Shown here: positions 52,391 through 62,298 of the stretch, piece after piece
How the letters are laid out: every line of letters starts with the position of its first letter
Position numbering within the stretch: position 1 is the stretch's first letter
NCBI GenBank assembly: GCA_003116975.1
Contig: BGKB01000244.1
Coordinates: forward strand, 1-64,000
DNA from: Aurantiochytrium sp. KH105
Lineage: Eukaryota; Sar; Bigyra; Thraustochytrida; Thraustochytriidae
DNA length: 64,000 bases
Reading direction: 5' to 3'
Made by a program: the position numbers and the translations under genes
Notes under the pieces: model-generated
The model's input: the letters and a program-made list of their open reading frames with translations, nothing else
The model's database searches: none
What the model was told of the DNA's origin: nothing

Positions 52391-54853
52391 TCACACCTCG
52401 ACACTTGCGAGAAAGTCTTGGAGCATGCTATAGATGCCATTTCCCGAGAGTGCCGAGTAAACGCGGGAACTCGCGCCTGTAAGCTTGGCGAGATCGCTCA
52501 AGTGATCACTGTCATCAGGGTCCACCGTTGCCGCATATACGACTGCCGCGGTATCGTCTCGAAGGGCAGCCGCCTTGGAACGAGCTGCGCTCGTGTCGCT
52601 CGATGTAGCATCCTTGTGCGTGAGCAAGATTACGGCGACGGGCCGAAGAGGGTCCTTGCGATCATTGAGAATGTGTTTACGTGCTCGTCTGAAACCCGGA
52701 GCAAGACACTGCGTTCCTGCCCGTGTGGTGTCACGGCCAGCGCGAATAAGCCTGCGAATCCCTCGCTTCGTATCCTTCCACTTCACACTGCCGCCTAGTG
52801 TCTTGTCCCAGGCACAAGACGTTGACACGAGCGCCATACTAAAGATGGCACCATTGTACTCGAGAGCTTTGCGCACCTTGTTCGCAAAGTTGAAGAGCTG
52901 CTGTTGACAGCTCTCGAGACCAAAGGTCGCAACGCATGCATCTTCTTGCGCTGTAGTGGTCTCCGCGTGGTCAAACATAATGAGAACATCCACGGGCAGC
53001 AAAGAACGAGTGTCCTCCCCAGTGTCCGCACCAGCTTCGGTCGGACGCCGCGTTGGAACAAAGTCAGTCGGGGGTGGCGTTGGGTACGCGTTTGTATAGC
53101 ACAGCATGCTTCCGATGCTGTCCAAAGCAGCAGCCACATCCCACGAGGATACCGTAAAGATATTGTAGCTGCCGGGGGACACAACGCTACGCTCAGTGTA
53201 TGTCTCGCACTCCACGGTCCCGCCCGCGTCATAGGAACCAGAGCACCATTCGGAGTCGCTATCAATGAGACAGGCCGCGTTGGTATCGGGGTTCACGCAG
53301 CATTGACTACCTTCGAGCGCACCCGTAAAATAGTCTTCCATTGGGGCGCGATTATCCACGTTGGGAACGCCGACGAGCGCAATGCGCACGCCATCGGCAC
53401 GGAGACGCGAGGCTGCCATCGGGACAGTCTCCGTCACGTACTGGCAACGATTGAGCCGCCACAAAGCCTCCGAAGAGCGCCACATGTAAGGCCCGGTGCC
53501 AAAGTTCTGAAAGGGTGTCCCGTCCGTAAGGACGAGCACCAGCTTATCCTGCCCTTGGCGATAATTGGCGCGCAAGTAGCCCTGAAGCATTTCAAAGGCC
53601 TCGGCAAGGTTAGTGCAGCATTCCAAGGTGATGTCGGCAAGGTTATTGTCAACTGCTGTTGCAAACTTGCCCGAACCGCCAAACTCCTTTATGGGAACGC
53701 GAATAACCGTGTTGCCCTCGCTGCCAAAGGTCGCCACTCCAATGCGCGAGCCGGCGCCATAGCCGACCTGATCGCCCACGCCCATGATGATGGTCAACAT
53801 CTCATCCGAGAAGCGAGCCGGATCAATGGATTCCGAGGTATCGACAAGGATCATGACGTCGCGCTTGACGTCGAAACACCCCGCGCCAGGATCCGACCAG
53901 TCGAGACAGATCTTGTCGAGAGCCTTATCGACGAGGGGCTGCATGTCCCACGTTTCGACGCCAAAGGCGTGGTCGTCGACGGGCTCGGAGACGAGCGGAC
54001 TGTAGGAAAGCGTGCCACAAGAGGTCTGGGATGGGGTCACATCCTCGTTCGTGTAGCAGATCTCGTCGTTCGCGAGCTTGCCATTGAAGTAGTCAATGTT
54101 GACGTTCTTGTCGGGGTCATTGTGCGGAACGCCGATGAAAAAGACGCGGATTCCGAGGTTCTTGAGGTCGCGCATCTTCTTGGGCACCTTTTGCGTGGCG
54201 TACGAGACGCGCATCTCATCGCGCTGACCCTTTTTGTTCTGGGTCCATCCACTCAAGGAGAGTCCACGATCGTCGTAGAATTGTCTTGATCGCGAGTCGT
54301 CGGCCACACTGTACTCACCGAACTTGTAGTTGATGAACGGCTGACCGTCCGTCACGAAAAAGGCAATGTTTTCGTAGCCATCATTGAGACCGCGGGCCTT
54401 GAACATTTCCTTGGCGAGAATGGCTGCCTCGGCGTGCGTCGTGCAGCAGCGGAGCGGGGTCTGGTATCGCACGTAGGTGTTGATCGCCGTTTCGAATTCG
54501 TCGGGAGTGAATTCTGTAAAGGGAATGCGGGTCTCAATGTACTGGTTAAAGGTAATGACGCCGGCCTCGTACTTGACGCCCCCGGCCGTGTTGCGAAAGC
54601 CGCAGTATGTGTTAATGACAAAATCCATCATTTCCATGTCAAAGTGTGTTTGGTTGATGCTCAGACTGCCATCCAGGATAAAGAGAATGCGGCGGCTTTT
54701 GGGGTTGCATTCTTGCATCGCGGAACAATCAACGGCACTGACGCCGTGCGAGCAAAGAAACAAGGCGATGGCCATGTGAAGGATAGCCCATGCTATCACA
54801 TTGTAATGTCCGTGGGGCCGCATAGTTTGGGGCGCGGTCGACCTGCTTCTCAT
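52391..54853 (-). CDS. Secreted or extracellular protein with three vWA domains
   Basis: Single exon, 820 residues from the ATG at 54851-54853; an in-frame ATG at residue 11 is an alternative start. A hydrophobic segment (AWAILHMAIALFLCSHGVSA) acts as a signal peptide ending near residue 40. vWA1 starts at about 55 with MIDAS DGSLS (Asp61-Ser65), followed by FFVTDGQP. vWA2 starts at about 332 with DTSES, followed by LVLTDGTP. vWA3 starts at about 617 with DHAET, a degraded DxSxS, after a Pro/Thr-rich linker (about 590-605). Many Cys pairs suit extracellular folding. No transmembrane segment or GPI-type tail is seen at the C-terminus, so the protein is probably secreted. vWA domains bind proteins through a metal ion; adhesion or matrix assembly is the likely role. 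The three domains are only distantly alike, so duplication is old. Confidence 0.9.
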   Translation of the reverse strand: MRSRSTAPQTMRPHGHYNVIAWAILHMAIALFLCSHGVSAVDCSAMQECNPKSRRILFILDGSLSINQTHFDMEMMDFVINTYCGFRNTAGGVKYEAGVITFNQYIETRIPFTEFTPDEFETAINTYVRYQTPLRCCTTHAEAAILAKEMFKARGLNDGYENIAFFVTDGQPFINYKFGEYSVADDSRSRQFYDDRGLSLSGWTQNKKGQRDEMRVSYATQKVPKKMRDLKNLGIRVFFIGVPHNDPDKNVNIDYFNGKLANDEICYTNEDVTPSQTSCGTLSYSPLVSEPVDDHAFGVETWDMQPLVDKALDKICLDWSDPGAGCFDVKRDVMILVDTSESIDPARFSDEMLTIIMGVGDQVGYGAGSRIGVATFGSEGNTVIRVPIKEFGGSGKFATAVDNNLADITLECCTNLAEAFEMLQGYLRANYRQGQDKLVLVLTDGTPFQNFGTGPYMWRSSEALWRLNRCQYVTETVPMAASRLRADGVRIALVGVPNVDNRAPMEDYFTGALEGSQCCVNPDTNAACLIDSDSEWCSGSYDAGGTVECETYTERSVVSPGSYNIFTVSSWDVAAALDSIGSMLCYTNAYPTPPPTDFVPTRRPTEAGADTGEDTRSLLPVDVLIMFDHAETTTAQEDACVATFGLESCQQQLFNFANKVRKALEYNGAIFSMALVSTSCAWDKTLGGSVKWKDTKRGIRRLIRAGRDTTRAGTQCLAPGFRRARKHILNDRKDPLRPVAVILLTHKDATSSDTSAARSKAAALRDDTAAVVYAATVDPDDSDHLSDLAKLTGASSRVYSALSGNGIYSMLQDFLASVEV

Positions 54854-56015
54854 GTGTGCTCGCTTGTTCCTTCGGAACGTTGGCTTTCTTGGTTTGCTTT
54901 TTGCTTGTTCATCGCAGCACGAGACGAGGGCCAGTTGGGCAGATGCAGGTTATTCTCTTACTCTTGATTTTTTTTTTCAGGAATTTCAAGTTCCATGGAG
55001 CTGGCTCTTACTGTTGAGTCGGCCTCGACTCGTTCAGAAAGCGAAGAAAGCCTGGGGAGAATAAAGAAATAAAAAAAGCCCTTTGGTTATTCCCATTCAG
55101 ATTTCGACTTTTGCCATCCTCCAAGACAGGATGGACATTGGAATCGACCAAGCACTATGGTCCGCTCTTGCTGCGGACACGCCGCGGCATCAGATTAATT
55201 GCGATGCTATTCTCTTCCCAATGCCAATGTTGAGGCACGTCGAGGGCCCACCGCGGCACGATCTTTTTCCCCATATCATCACGGTCGAACTCGTCGGACA
55301 GTCTTGGTCGCGTCCCAGCTCGGAGCTCCTGCCTTCGTTCAGCCCATGCGGCCTATCAAGGTGGGGTCTCCAGACATCCAGTCGGACCTTTGCGCATACG
55401 ACCTACCTTATGTTTTTGCACAATCTTTTTTTTTTTTTTTCTTCCCGGGAGGCCGCGCCCTGGCTTCTGGCCAAATTAGGCCCAAACTTCGGACCGTTCA
55501 CTGATTGATTTCGGCACGTTCACGTCGTCGCCACTCAAGCGCAAGAAGCCCATATCTGAGCGCCGCGTTCTCGACATCTCGAACCCAGGCCGTTTGTTTA
55601 TCTCACCGAGCGCACGCAGGCAGTCAGTCACCTCGACACCGACAGCCAATGCCGGCGGGATTTTCCACGCACACAGTGCAGCTGAGTGCGCGTTCTCGTC
55701 TGCCGCGAGGCGGCTTCGCTCATCACCAACTTGTAGGACTCGGACTCGGACGTGGCGACGCCGGCGCCGCAGCCCGTCATCCACCGGATCTTTTCCCTTT
55801 CTCGTGGTCGAGATCGATCTTGCACTGCAAGAACAAGCGAGACGAAGGAAGAAGAATGCAGAAGAAGAATGCCAACGAGCGGCCTTGGGCTCGCGCGCGC
55901 GAGGGCATGACGCAGGCCCGGCGCGGAGGAGTACGCGCGCGAGGAGAGCACGCCTGGGCGCGCGCGAACAGCTAGCGCTGGAGTCGCAGCAGCTCTCGGG
56001 GCTCGACGCGACGGC
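54854..56015. promoter_or_regulatory. Divergent intergenic region between vWA and WDR83 genes
   Basis: Both start codons face away from this 1.16-kb stretch, so both promoters lie here. It contains poly-T tracts (about 54966-54978 and 55427-55441). A + strand frame of about 125 codons (55083-55508) and minus frames over 55476-55790 have no recognisable domain, and I do not call them. I cannot exclude a small spliced gene. Confidence 0.45.
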
Positions 56016-57059
56016 ATGACGGGCAAGGAAGTCGAGGTGGATGTGGGCCAGCAGCGTGGGCAGCAAGAGCGTGGGCAACAGCAGCAGCGCGTGACGCTCC
56101 GCGGGCACCGCGGGAGCGTGTTGGCGGCATGCTTTGCCGGACGCTACGCGCTGACAGCGGGCGCAGACAAGAGCGTGCGACTCTTCAATCCTACGGTGGA
56201 CGCAGACACGGCGCGTGAGATCGCCGTCTTTGCAGGTCCACACGGCTACCCACTCGTGGACGTTGCCGTGAGCAACGACAGCAGCGCCATGGCGTGCTGC
56301 GGCGACGACAAGTGCGGATTCGTGTGGGACGTCGAAGAACAGCAAGTGGTGCAGCGACTCTACGGACACGCAGGCCCACTCACAACGACGCGCTTTGCAC
56401 CAACCAACAATCTCGTCGTCACTGGCGCCAAGGATTGTACGGCGCGCATTTACGACCTGCGCTCTCGTAACCCGGCGGGCGTGATGACCTTGCGCGGGTT
56501 CCGAGACAGTCTTACGGCAGTACACGTACTCGAAGCTGAGATTTTGGCTGCATCCGTGGATGGGACGCTTCGAACATTTGACGTGCGTCGCGGTCTCGTC
56601 ACCACAGACCACCTTGGGAAGATTGCCACCACGAACGTTGGTAGCAGCAGTACTTCTTTGGCTAGCCTGGACGCGTCTGTGGATGGGTCATGCGTCCTCA
56701 TTGGCTGCGTGGACCCCGGGATGATCTGCCTCATGGAGCGTTCGTCGGGCAGGGTACTCCAAGTATTTCGAGGTCACGTGAACGCAAGCGCGCGCATTCC
56801 TGCAAAACTGTATGGCCCGCGTAAAGACGATAACAACAACAACAACAACAACAACAAGTACGCTTGTGTCGGATCGGAGCGCGGCGAACTGTGGATGTGG
56901 GATGTGGAGACGGGCCGTAAGATTTTGCAAGAGCACATGCACGAAGGCCCACTGAGCGCGCTTGCATGCTCTTCCTCCAGGTCGCATGGCTTGGTTTTAA
57001 CGGCTGGATACGATGGCAATGTCTTTGTCCATCGCGACATACTCGCAAGGAAAATGTAA
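56016..57059 (+). CDS. WDR83: WD40-repeat protein, WDR83/MORG1 homologue
   Basis: Intronless, 347 residues, predicted as a single WD40 beta-propeller. After a Gln-rich leader the repeats begin at about 25 (RVTLRGHRGSVLAACFAGRYALTAG). HGYPLVDVAVSNDSSAMACCGDDKCGFVWDV corresponds to the second blade, with the residue pattern of WDR83 (GHGYEVLD.A.S.DNS.....GDK.V.LWDV). RLYGHAGPLTTTRF, EILAASVDGTLRTFDVR and GRVLQVFRGH also fit that family blade by blade. WDR83 is a MAPK-pathway scaffold (MORG1) and a spliceosome C-complex component in animals; a splicing role is the most widely conserved. A short Asn run (from AAC repeats, about 56830-56856) interrupts the sixth blade. The stop lies 144 bp from the convergent H2A stop. 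Confidence 0.88.
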   Translation: MTGKEVEVDVGQQRGQQERGQQQQRVTLRGHRGSVLAACFAGRYALTAGADKSVRLFNPTVDADTAREIAVFAGPHGYPLVDVAVSNDSSAMACCGDDKCGFVWDVEEQQVVQRLYGHAGPLTTTRFAPTNNLVVTGAKDCTARIYDLRSRNPAGVMTLRGFRDSLTAVHVLEAEILAASVDGTLRTFDVRRGLVTTDHLGKIATTNVGSSSTSLASLDASVDGSCVLIGCVDPGMICLMERSSGRVLQVFRGHVNASARIPAKLYGPRKDDNNNNNNNNKYACVGSERGELWMWDVETGRKILQEHMHEGPLSALACSSSRSHGLVLTAGYDGNVFVHRDILARKM

Positions 57060-57203
57060 AGGCAAACGAATCATCATGGATGGAGCTCATGGATGCGAGG
57101 GAACGGAGGAAGGGGAGAAGAAGTAGCAGATTGTTGTTTTTGATAATGTACACATGCAATTGTTGGGTTTTTATGTTTTGTAAATGGATCAGAAACAGGT
57201 CGC
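57060..57203. other. Convergent spacer between WDR83 and H2A genes
   Basis: A stretch of 144 bp separates two convergent stop codons. I see no animal-type histone 3' stem-loop for H2A on the minus strand; the sequence after the stop is AT-rich, consistent with ordinary polyadenylation. Confidence 0.6.
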
Positions 57204-57587
57204 TTAGGCAGCGGGGGCCTTCTTCTTGCTGGGCATGAGCACGGCGTGAATGTTGGGGAGCACACCACCCGAGGCAATGGTCACGTTGCCGAGGAGCTTG
57301 TTGAGCTCCTCATCGTTGCGGACGGCGAGCTGGATGTGGCGGGGGATGATACGCGCCTTCTTGTTGTCGCGAGCGGCGTTGCCAGCGAGCTCGAGGATCT
57401 CGGCGGCGAGGTACTCGAGGACGGCGGCCATGTACACGGGGGCGCCACCACCGACACGGGTAGCGTAGCCGCCCTTCTTGAGGTAACGCGCGATACGGCC
57501 GACGGGGAACTGAAGACCAGCCTTGGCCGATCGGGTCGTGGCCTTGCCGCCCTTCTTGCCGCGTCCGCCCTTGCCCTTGCCCGACAT
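57204..57587 (-). CDS. H2A: Histone H2A (canonical)
   Basis: Intronless, 127 residues. It begins [15 protein letters not shown] and carries the signature [14 protein letters not shown], the acidic-patch segment ([19 protein letters not shown]) and the docking segment ([23 protein letters not shown]). The C-terminus is SKKKAPAA, with no SQ(E/D)-hydrophobic motif, so it is not H2A.X, and it lacks H2A.Z-specific features. It pairs with H2B in the nucleosome. The gene is transcribed divergently from H2B. The 5' leader includes a short CTTG/GCTTG run (57588-57615). The start is fixed by conservation of the N-terminus. Confidence 0.99.
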   Translation of the reverse strand: MSGKGKGGRGKKGGKATTRSAKAGLQFPVGRIARYLKKGGYATRVGGGAPVYMAAVLEYLAAEILELAGNAARDNKKARIIPRHIQLAVRNDEELNKLLGNVTIASGGVLPNIHAVLMPSKKKAPAA

Positions 57588-58242
57588 TCTGCTTGCTTGC
57601 TTGCTTGCTTGCTTGAGGTTTTCTGGCTGCTGCTGCTGTTCTTGTTGCTGGTTTGCTGCTCGAGTTGCTGGTTTGCTGCTGCTCCGGCTCGCCGTTCTCG
57701 CCGCCGCGCTCGCTTCGCGCTGCGCTCTCGTTTTTTTTCTCCCTCCCTTTCTTCCTTCATCGCGCCTGCTTCTTTCCTTTTCTTTTCCCCCTTTTTTTCC
57801 CCGCTCTTGCTGCGCTTCTCTCCTTTTCTCCCTTTCCCGCGGCCCGTCGGCCCTGCGCGCGCGGGGTTTTGTTTGGTGCGGCTGCACCGGACCCGGCGTT
57901 CGCTCATTCCACCGTCTCTGCGCCAGCCATTGGACCCCCGGGAAAAATAGGCAAGGGTGGCGCGCTCGTACGGGAAACAAAACCCCGCGCGCGCAGGGTT
58001 GGGTCGGGGGGGCCAACGAACGGGCGCGCTACCGGAGAGTAGGGAGTGCTAAGGGGACGGGTAGGAACCGAGAGCGAGGGCGAGAACGAGAGCGAGAGCG
58101 AGAGCGAGAGCGAGGGCGAGAGTAAAAAGCGAAAGCAAGAAAGAAAAGAAACGGAAGGCGGAGACGGCGCGCGCGACGGACGAGGGTCCCGCGCGGCTAG
58201 GCGAAGCAAACCCGAAACCTCCTCGAGCAACAAGAAGAACAA

Positions 58243-58273
<31 letters not shown>

Positions 58274-58300
58274 TTTTGCATACAAGACCAAGCAGGAAAG
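57588..58300. promoter_or_regulatory. Shared bidirectional H2A/H2B promoter with a perfect 24-bp inverted repeat
   Basis: This 713-bp region separates the two histone start codons. Positions 57851-57874 and 57975-57998 are exact reverse complements over 24 nt, with 100 nt between the arms. Each arm contains a CGCGCGCG-type core joined to AAACAAAACCCC (read on one strand). Between them lies a CCAAT box on the minus strand (ATTGG at 57929-57933). The arrangement gives each gene the same element in the same orientation relative to itself, as expected for coordinated S-phase expression. The 5' leader of H2B carries a CAG run (about 58246-58274). The function of the arms is inferred from their symmetry and position only. 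Confidence 0.75.
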
Positions 58301-58660
58301 ATGGCCGGCGGATCCAAGGGCGTTAGCAAGAAGGCGGCCAAGGCCACCAAGGCCTCGGGCGACAAGTCGAAGAAGCGCTCGAAGCGCACGGAGACCTACT
58401 CGTCGTACATTTACAAGGTGCTCAAGCAGGTGCACCCGGACACCGGTATCTCCAAGAAGTCCATGAGCATCATGAACTCCTTCATCAACGACGTCTTCGA
58501 GCGCCTCGCCACCGAGGCCGGCAAGCTCGGCAAGTACAACGACAAGGCCACCCTCTCCTCGCGCGAGGTCCAGACCGCCGTCCGCCTTGTGCTTCCCGGT
58601 GAGCTCGCCAAGCACGCCGTGTCGGAGGGCACCAAGGCTGTCACCAAGTTCACCAGCTAA
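58301..58660 (+). CDS. H2B: Histone H2B
   Basis: Intronless, 119 residues. A Lys/Ala/Ser-rich tail ([17 protein letters not shown]) is followed by the histone fold: [39 protein letters not shown] and the C-terminal helix region [29 protein letters not shown]. The conserved Lys in AVTKF corresponds to the H2B ubiquitination site. It is divergent from H2A, with a shared promoter. No replication-type stem-loop is evident after the stop codon. Confidence 0.99.
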   Translation: MAGGSKGVSKKAAKATKASGDKSKKRSKRTETYSSYIYKVLKQVHPDTGISKKSMSIMNSFINDVFERLATEAGKLGKYNDKATLSSREVQTAVRLVLPGELAKHAVSEGTKAVTKFTS

Positions 58661-59452
58661 GACTTGGGCTCAGTCGCCACTCTTTCTTCTCTACAACTCC
58701 TCTCTCTTCTTCCTTTTCCCCCTCCCCCTGCGTTCTGCCGACCTGCGAGAAAAGCGCTTGCTCGCGGCTCTTTTATCAACTAAACCTTTTGTACAATGAC
58801 GATGATCTTGACGATTTCTCTCTGATTGTTTGATGTTTTGTCCCCGCCCACTTTTCGAGATAAGCGTTTCTTGCAAGAATCCGTAAACGTGGAAGCCTGA
58901 TTGGGGCTATGGCTCCTGTGCTCATCGTGAAAGCTAGACTTGAGCATTCACAGCTATCGATCGACATTGCTTGTAAACGTTTGATTCGAAAAAGCTGGCA
59001 AGATGATGAACTTTACCGTGCTTACTCGCGTTACGGAGAAGATTGATCATTCATTCATCACTGCGTGTCATGACTGACTTTCAAAACTCATGTTGGCAAC
59101 ACGATGGACAAAGATGAGAGAAGGATCGACATTGGCAAAAGGAAAAAAATTGAAACTATAAATGATGATGTTGATGCGAAATCTTGATGGGGCGGCGGTC
59201 GGCCAGTTTGTCAGTCAGCAAAGCCAGTTGGCCAGCTGGCCGATCAGCGAGCTGGGCAATAGATTAATCCAAATCGATCAATCGATGGATCAATCGGCCA
59301 TCCATTCATCCATCCATCCCGACTTTTCCCGCCTTCCCCTTCCTCCTCAATTCTCGACTTTCTTGCTTCCGTTCGCGAAAGGCATCAAGTCCGAGTTCGA
59401 TTCTACGCTCTCTCTCTCTGCTTGTGTCTGTCTCTGTGTGTGGGCCGTAATT
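58661..59452. other. Convergent intergenic spacer
   Basis: About 790 bp of relatively AT-rich sequence between the H2B stop and the SET-protein stop. A CT-rich stretch follows H2B and several ATCGATCAA/ATCCATCC simple motifs occur near 59270-59320. No gene is seen. Confidence 0.6.
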
Positions 59453-60091
59453 CTATGCAGAGGCTTCACAGTCCTCGCTCTCCTCGTCAAATGCAAAGTA
59501 CTCCGTGTTGTCTTCCAAAGAGGCAAGCAGAGCCTTGTACTCGTTGACCTCTTGCAGACTCTTGCTGCGCACAAAGGGACTGACCTCCTTGATGATGGCG
59601 GTGCGCTCCTCAATCGTAAGGTACTTGAAGCCCTGAACGTTGGTCGTCTTGCCGGCAGCCTGGCATGCCGGGCAAGCGCAGGCAAAGGGCGAGTTCATGT
59701 CCCACTCAGTGGTGTTGTAGTTGAAAAAGAGATCCTCGCCTGCCTCCACGGGCTTGGTCACAACAAAGGACGCGCTACGGCAATCCTCGTCCACAACAAT
59801 GCGGGTGTTGGTATCGGCGCAGGCGTGGCTGATGAATTCTGCGCCCAGGGTGGGCGCCACGTGCGTCGTCTCGTCGAACTGCACCGTGTGCATGGTCGGC
59901 CGCGACTCGACGGGTTCCTCAAAGACGTTGATGACGGTGCCGGGCTGCAGCGCGACCTTGGCGATGGCCTTGCGACCGATGTTCTCGGTCTGGACCAGTT
60001 CCAGGGCGTCGCCGGTCTTGAGCACGGTCGTGAGCCGGCGCAGGGCGAATTTTGGCTTGCCCACGCTGCGCAGCGCTGCGGTCGCAAACAT
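59453..60091 (-). CDS. Small SET-domain protein with a post-SET Cys motif
   Basis: Intronless, 212 residues, ATG at 60089-60091. The SET core is recognisable: GRKAIAKVALQPGTVI at about 39-54, FISHACADTNTRI at about 85-97 (the NHxCxPN-type motif with Ser for Asn and Ala-Asp for Pro), EDLFFNYNTTEWDM at about 117-130 (corresponding to ELxxDY), and a CACPAC post-SET motif at about 137-142. It is similar in size to short SET proteins that consist of little more than the catalytic domain. The Asn-for-Asp change in the FNY motif and the altered NHSC motif leave methyltransferase activity uncertain. The N-terminus (MFATAALRSVGKPKFALRRL) is Arg/Ala-rich without acids and could be an organellar presequence. 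The Glu/Asp-rich C-terminus is not part of the fold. Confidence 0.85.
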   Translation of the reverse strand: MFATAALRSVGKPKFALRRLTTVLKTGDALELVQTENIGRKAIAKVALQPGTVINVFEEPVESRPTMHTVQFDETTHVAPTLGAEFISHACADTNTRIVVDEDCRSASFVVTKPVEAGEDLFFNYNTTEWDMNSPFACACPACQAAGKTTNVQGFKYLTIEERTAIIKEVSPFVRSKSLQEVNEYKALLASLEDNTEYFAFDEESEDCEASA

Positions 60092-60131
60092 CTTGCTCTT
60101 CTGCTCTTCGCTCTTTGCTGACTGACTAGCT

Positions 60132-60160
60132 CGCTATCTATCTATCTATCTATCTATCTT
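60132..60160. repeat. TATC tetranucleotide microsatellite
   Basis: About seven tandem CTAT/TATC units, located in the 5' flank of the SET gene. Confidence 0.95.
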
Positions 60161-62149
60161 GCTGCTCGTCTGCGTGCACTACTCTATCCACGCTACTACG
60201 AAGCGGTCGGTTTGGTTTGCTCGACTGGCGTTTGTTGATTAAAGTTAGTCAATCACTTGATATTCTCTTCTCTCCATCTCCGATCACATCGCATCCTCCC
60301 TCTTGCGTCACTGCTCGCTCGCCCCAACGCGCGCGGAAGGCCCTGTCTGTATCCACCATGGCGCGTCGAATAATTCTGCCACATGCGCCCGCCCTTACGC
60401 CCTTACGCCCTTACGCCCTTACGCGCTCACGCCTCCCTCGCTCTCTCTCTCGCCGACCACGATCGTCTCCTTGTCCGTCTCCCTCTCGCCCAGCACTCGA
60501 TTGCAAGGCTCGCGGAGTTTCGTCCGCTCCTCGCTGCCGCTCATCCATCTCCTCCTCCTCCTCCTCGTACCCGCTGCTGCTCTTCTCCCCCTCCTTCTTC
60601 TCCTTCTTGCCGCTGCTCTTCTCCTCGTCGCTGCTGCTGCTACTGCACTAGTCCCCGCCGCTGTCGCTGTCGCTGCCGCTGTCGCTGTCGCTGCCGCTGC
60701 CGCTGCCGCTGTCGCGTCGCGTCGCATCTCCCTGGGCTCACGCCATCCTCTCGCGCCTCGCTCGCCATGACCGGTGTGCGCGCGTCCCTCGCTGCCTCGC
60801 TCCCTCGCTCGCTCGCTCGCTCGCTCGCTCCCTCGGCCCCCCGCCGTCTTCACGCACCTGGCCGCTGCCGCTGCTCGCCGCGTTGCGGGTCTGCCGCCTC
60901 CGCTGCGTCGCCTCGCCTCGTCGCGCGTCGCGTCGCGGGGTGCTCGCTCGCTTGCCTGCCTGCATGTTGCCTGGCGCGGAGTATCTTTTATTACGCAGCG
61001 GAGGAGAAGACCAGGAGGAGGACTTCCCTCCCTTGCGCACGCACGGGCCCGAGAAGACCTCGCGACTGCGGCTCGCACGACGCAGCAGCAGCGGCGGCGG
61101 CGGCGGCGGCGACAGAGCGGGTGGCTGCGGCCGCCTCGCCTGGCTGGCGTGGAGAAGGTCGTCGGCCAGCCAGCTAGTTAGCTAGCTAGCTAGCTTGGTT
61201 TCGACGCTGCTTGTCCCGCTGCAGGCGGCAGCAGCTGCGTTGCATGCATGCATTGTCGTGCTCAATCAATCAATCACACAGGCGCCGCAGGAACGCGGCA
61301 GCGCAGGAAGCCGCAGCCCGCGCGGCGTCCTCGTCCGCAAGCTTGATGCGAAGCCGCGAGTCAACTCGCGTGATTCCAACTTCTCAAGGCGCGCGTCCTC
61401 CTCGTCTTCATCGCCGTCCATCTCGTCCTTCTCCCCGTTCTTGCGCACGCCCTCTGTAAGAGCAATCGCAAACCTAGCTCGTGTCATACATAACCCGCCC
61501 AAAAAAGGAAGCGAGCGCACACCCCCTTCCTCCCCTTTCCCCCCCTTTTTCCCCCATAAAGCTGCCGCTTCCAGCGCGAACCTCCCGGAAAACCTAACCG
61601 CCCGCCGCACGCCGCGGCGCCCGCGAAATGCGCCGCGCGCCGCCGCCCGCCGCCGCAAACCCAGGTCCCGCGCCGCGGGCTCCGCGCTGCCGCCGGCCCT
61701 CGCGCGGGCTCCCGAGGCGGGCTCGGCCGAGGCCCCCGCCCGCGTACCGGGATCCCGCGCGAGGAAGGTGCGCCGGCACGGTCGCGCGCCGCGGGGCGGA
61801 CGCAGGATGAACAGTGTGGGAAACTAGTTTCGAGGGCGCCCGCAGTTAGCAAACTAGTCTGCGAGACTATGCGAGGCGACGCAGGAAAAGCTTGCGCGAG
61901 CAACGCGCGTGCGCCGCTGGACCGCCCGCGACCAGCAGCAGCTTGTCCTCAGGAAAGGAAGAGCTCGTCTCGTCTCGCCTCCGTGGCGAAAAGGGTGGAC
62001 TTCGAGCCCCGCAGCCTGCTGCTGGACACGTCATGGCCTGGCCGTCCGTGGACAATGCTCTTGCCATGGCGACGATGCCGACGACATCTTTCGTCGCTTT
62101 GCTCGACCAGAGCGAGTCCCGCGCGCCGCACTGTATCCTCCCTGCATTC

Positions 62150-62298
62150 CCCACTTGCGGCCGCCGCGCGCAAGTGGGTTATCGCGCCATTCCGCACTGC
62201 CCGACAGGCGCCGAGAGAGCCACTCTGGCACGGGGAGCTCTCGCAAGTGCCGCGCGCCCGGCGCAAGTCGGGTATAGCGCGCGCGCAAGTGGGTTATG
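62150..62298. promoter_or_regulatory. Cluster of CGCAAGTGGG elements upstream of the terminal gene
   Basis: GCGCAAGTGGGTTAT occurs at 62168-62182 and 62283-62297, and a variant (GCGCAAGTCGGGTAT) lies at 62261-62275. The reverse complement CCCACTTGCG at 62150-62159 forms a 10-bp inverted repeat with 62169-62178, separated by 9 nt. Recurrence in both orientations about 430-580 bp before a start codon suggests a transcription-factor site; this is inferred. Confidence 0.5.

Noticed and set aside
55083-55508. Plus-strand frame of about 125 ATG-started codons in the vWA/WDR83 spacer
   Set aside because: No recognised domain, begins without an ATG in the extended form, and ends in a poly-T/F tract. 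Not supportable without transcripts.
55476-56612. 378-codon minus-strand frame
   Set aside because: Mostly antisense to the WDR83 gene. The part outside it (55476-55790) has no domain and no clear start.
57246-57950. 234-codon + frame antisense to H2A
   Set aside because: Shadow of the highly biased histone coding sequence and its GC-rich leader.
58049-58615. 188-codon minus-strand frame over H2B
   Set aside because: Antisense shadow of H2B.
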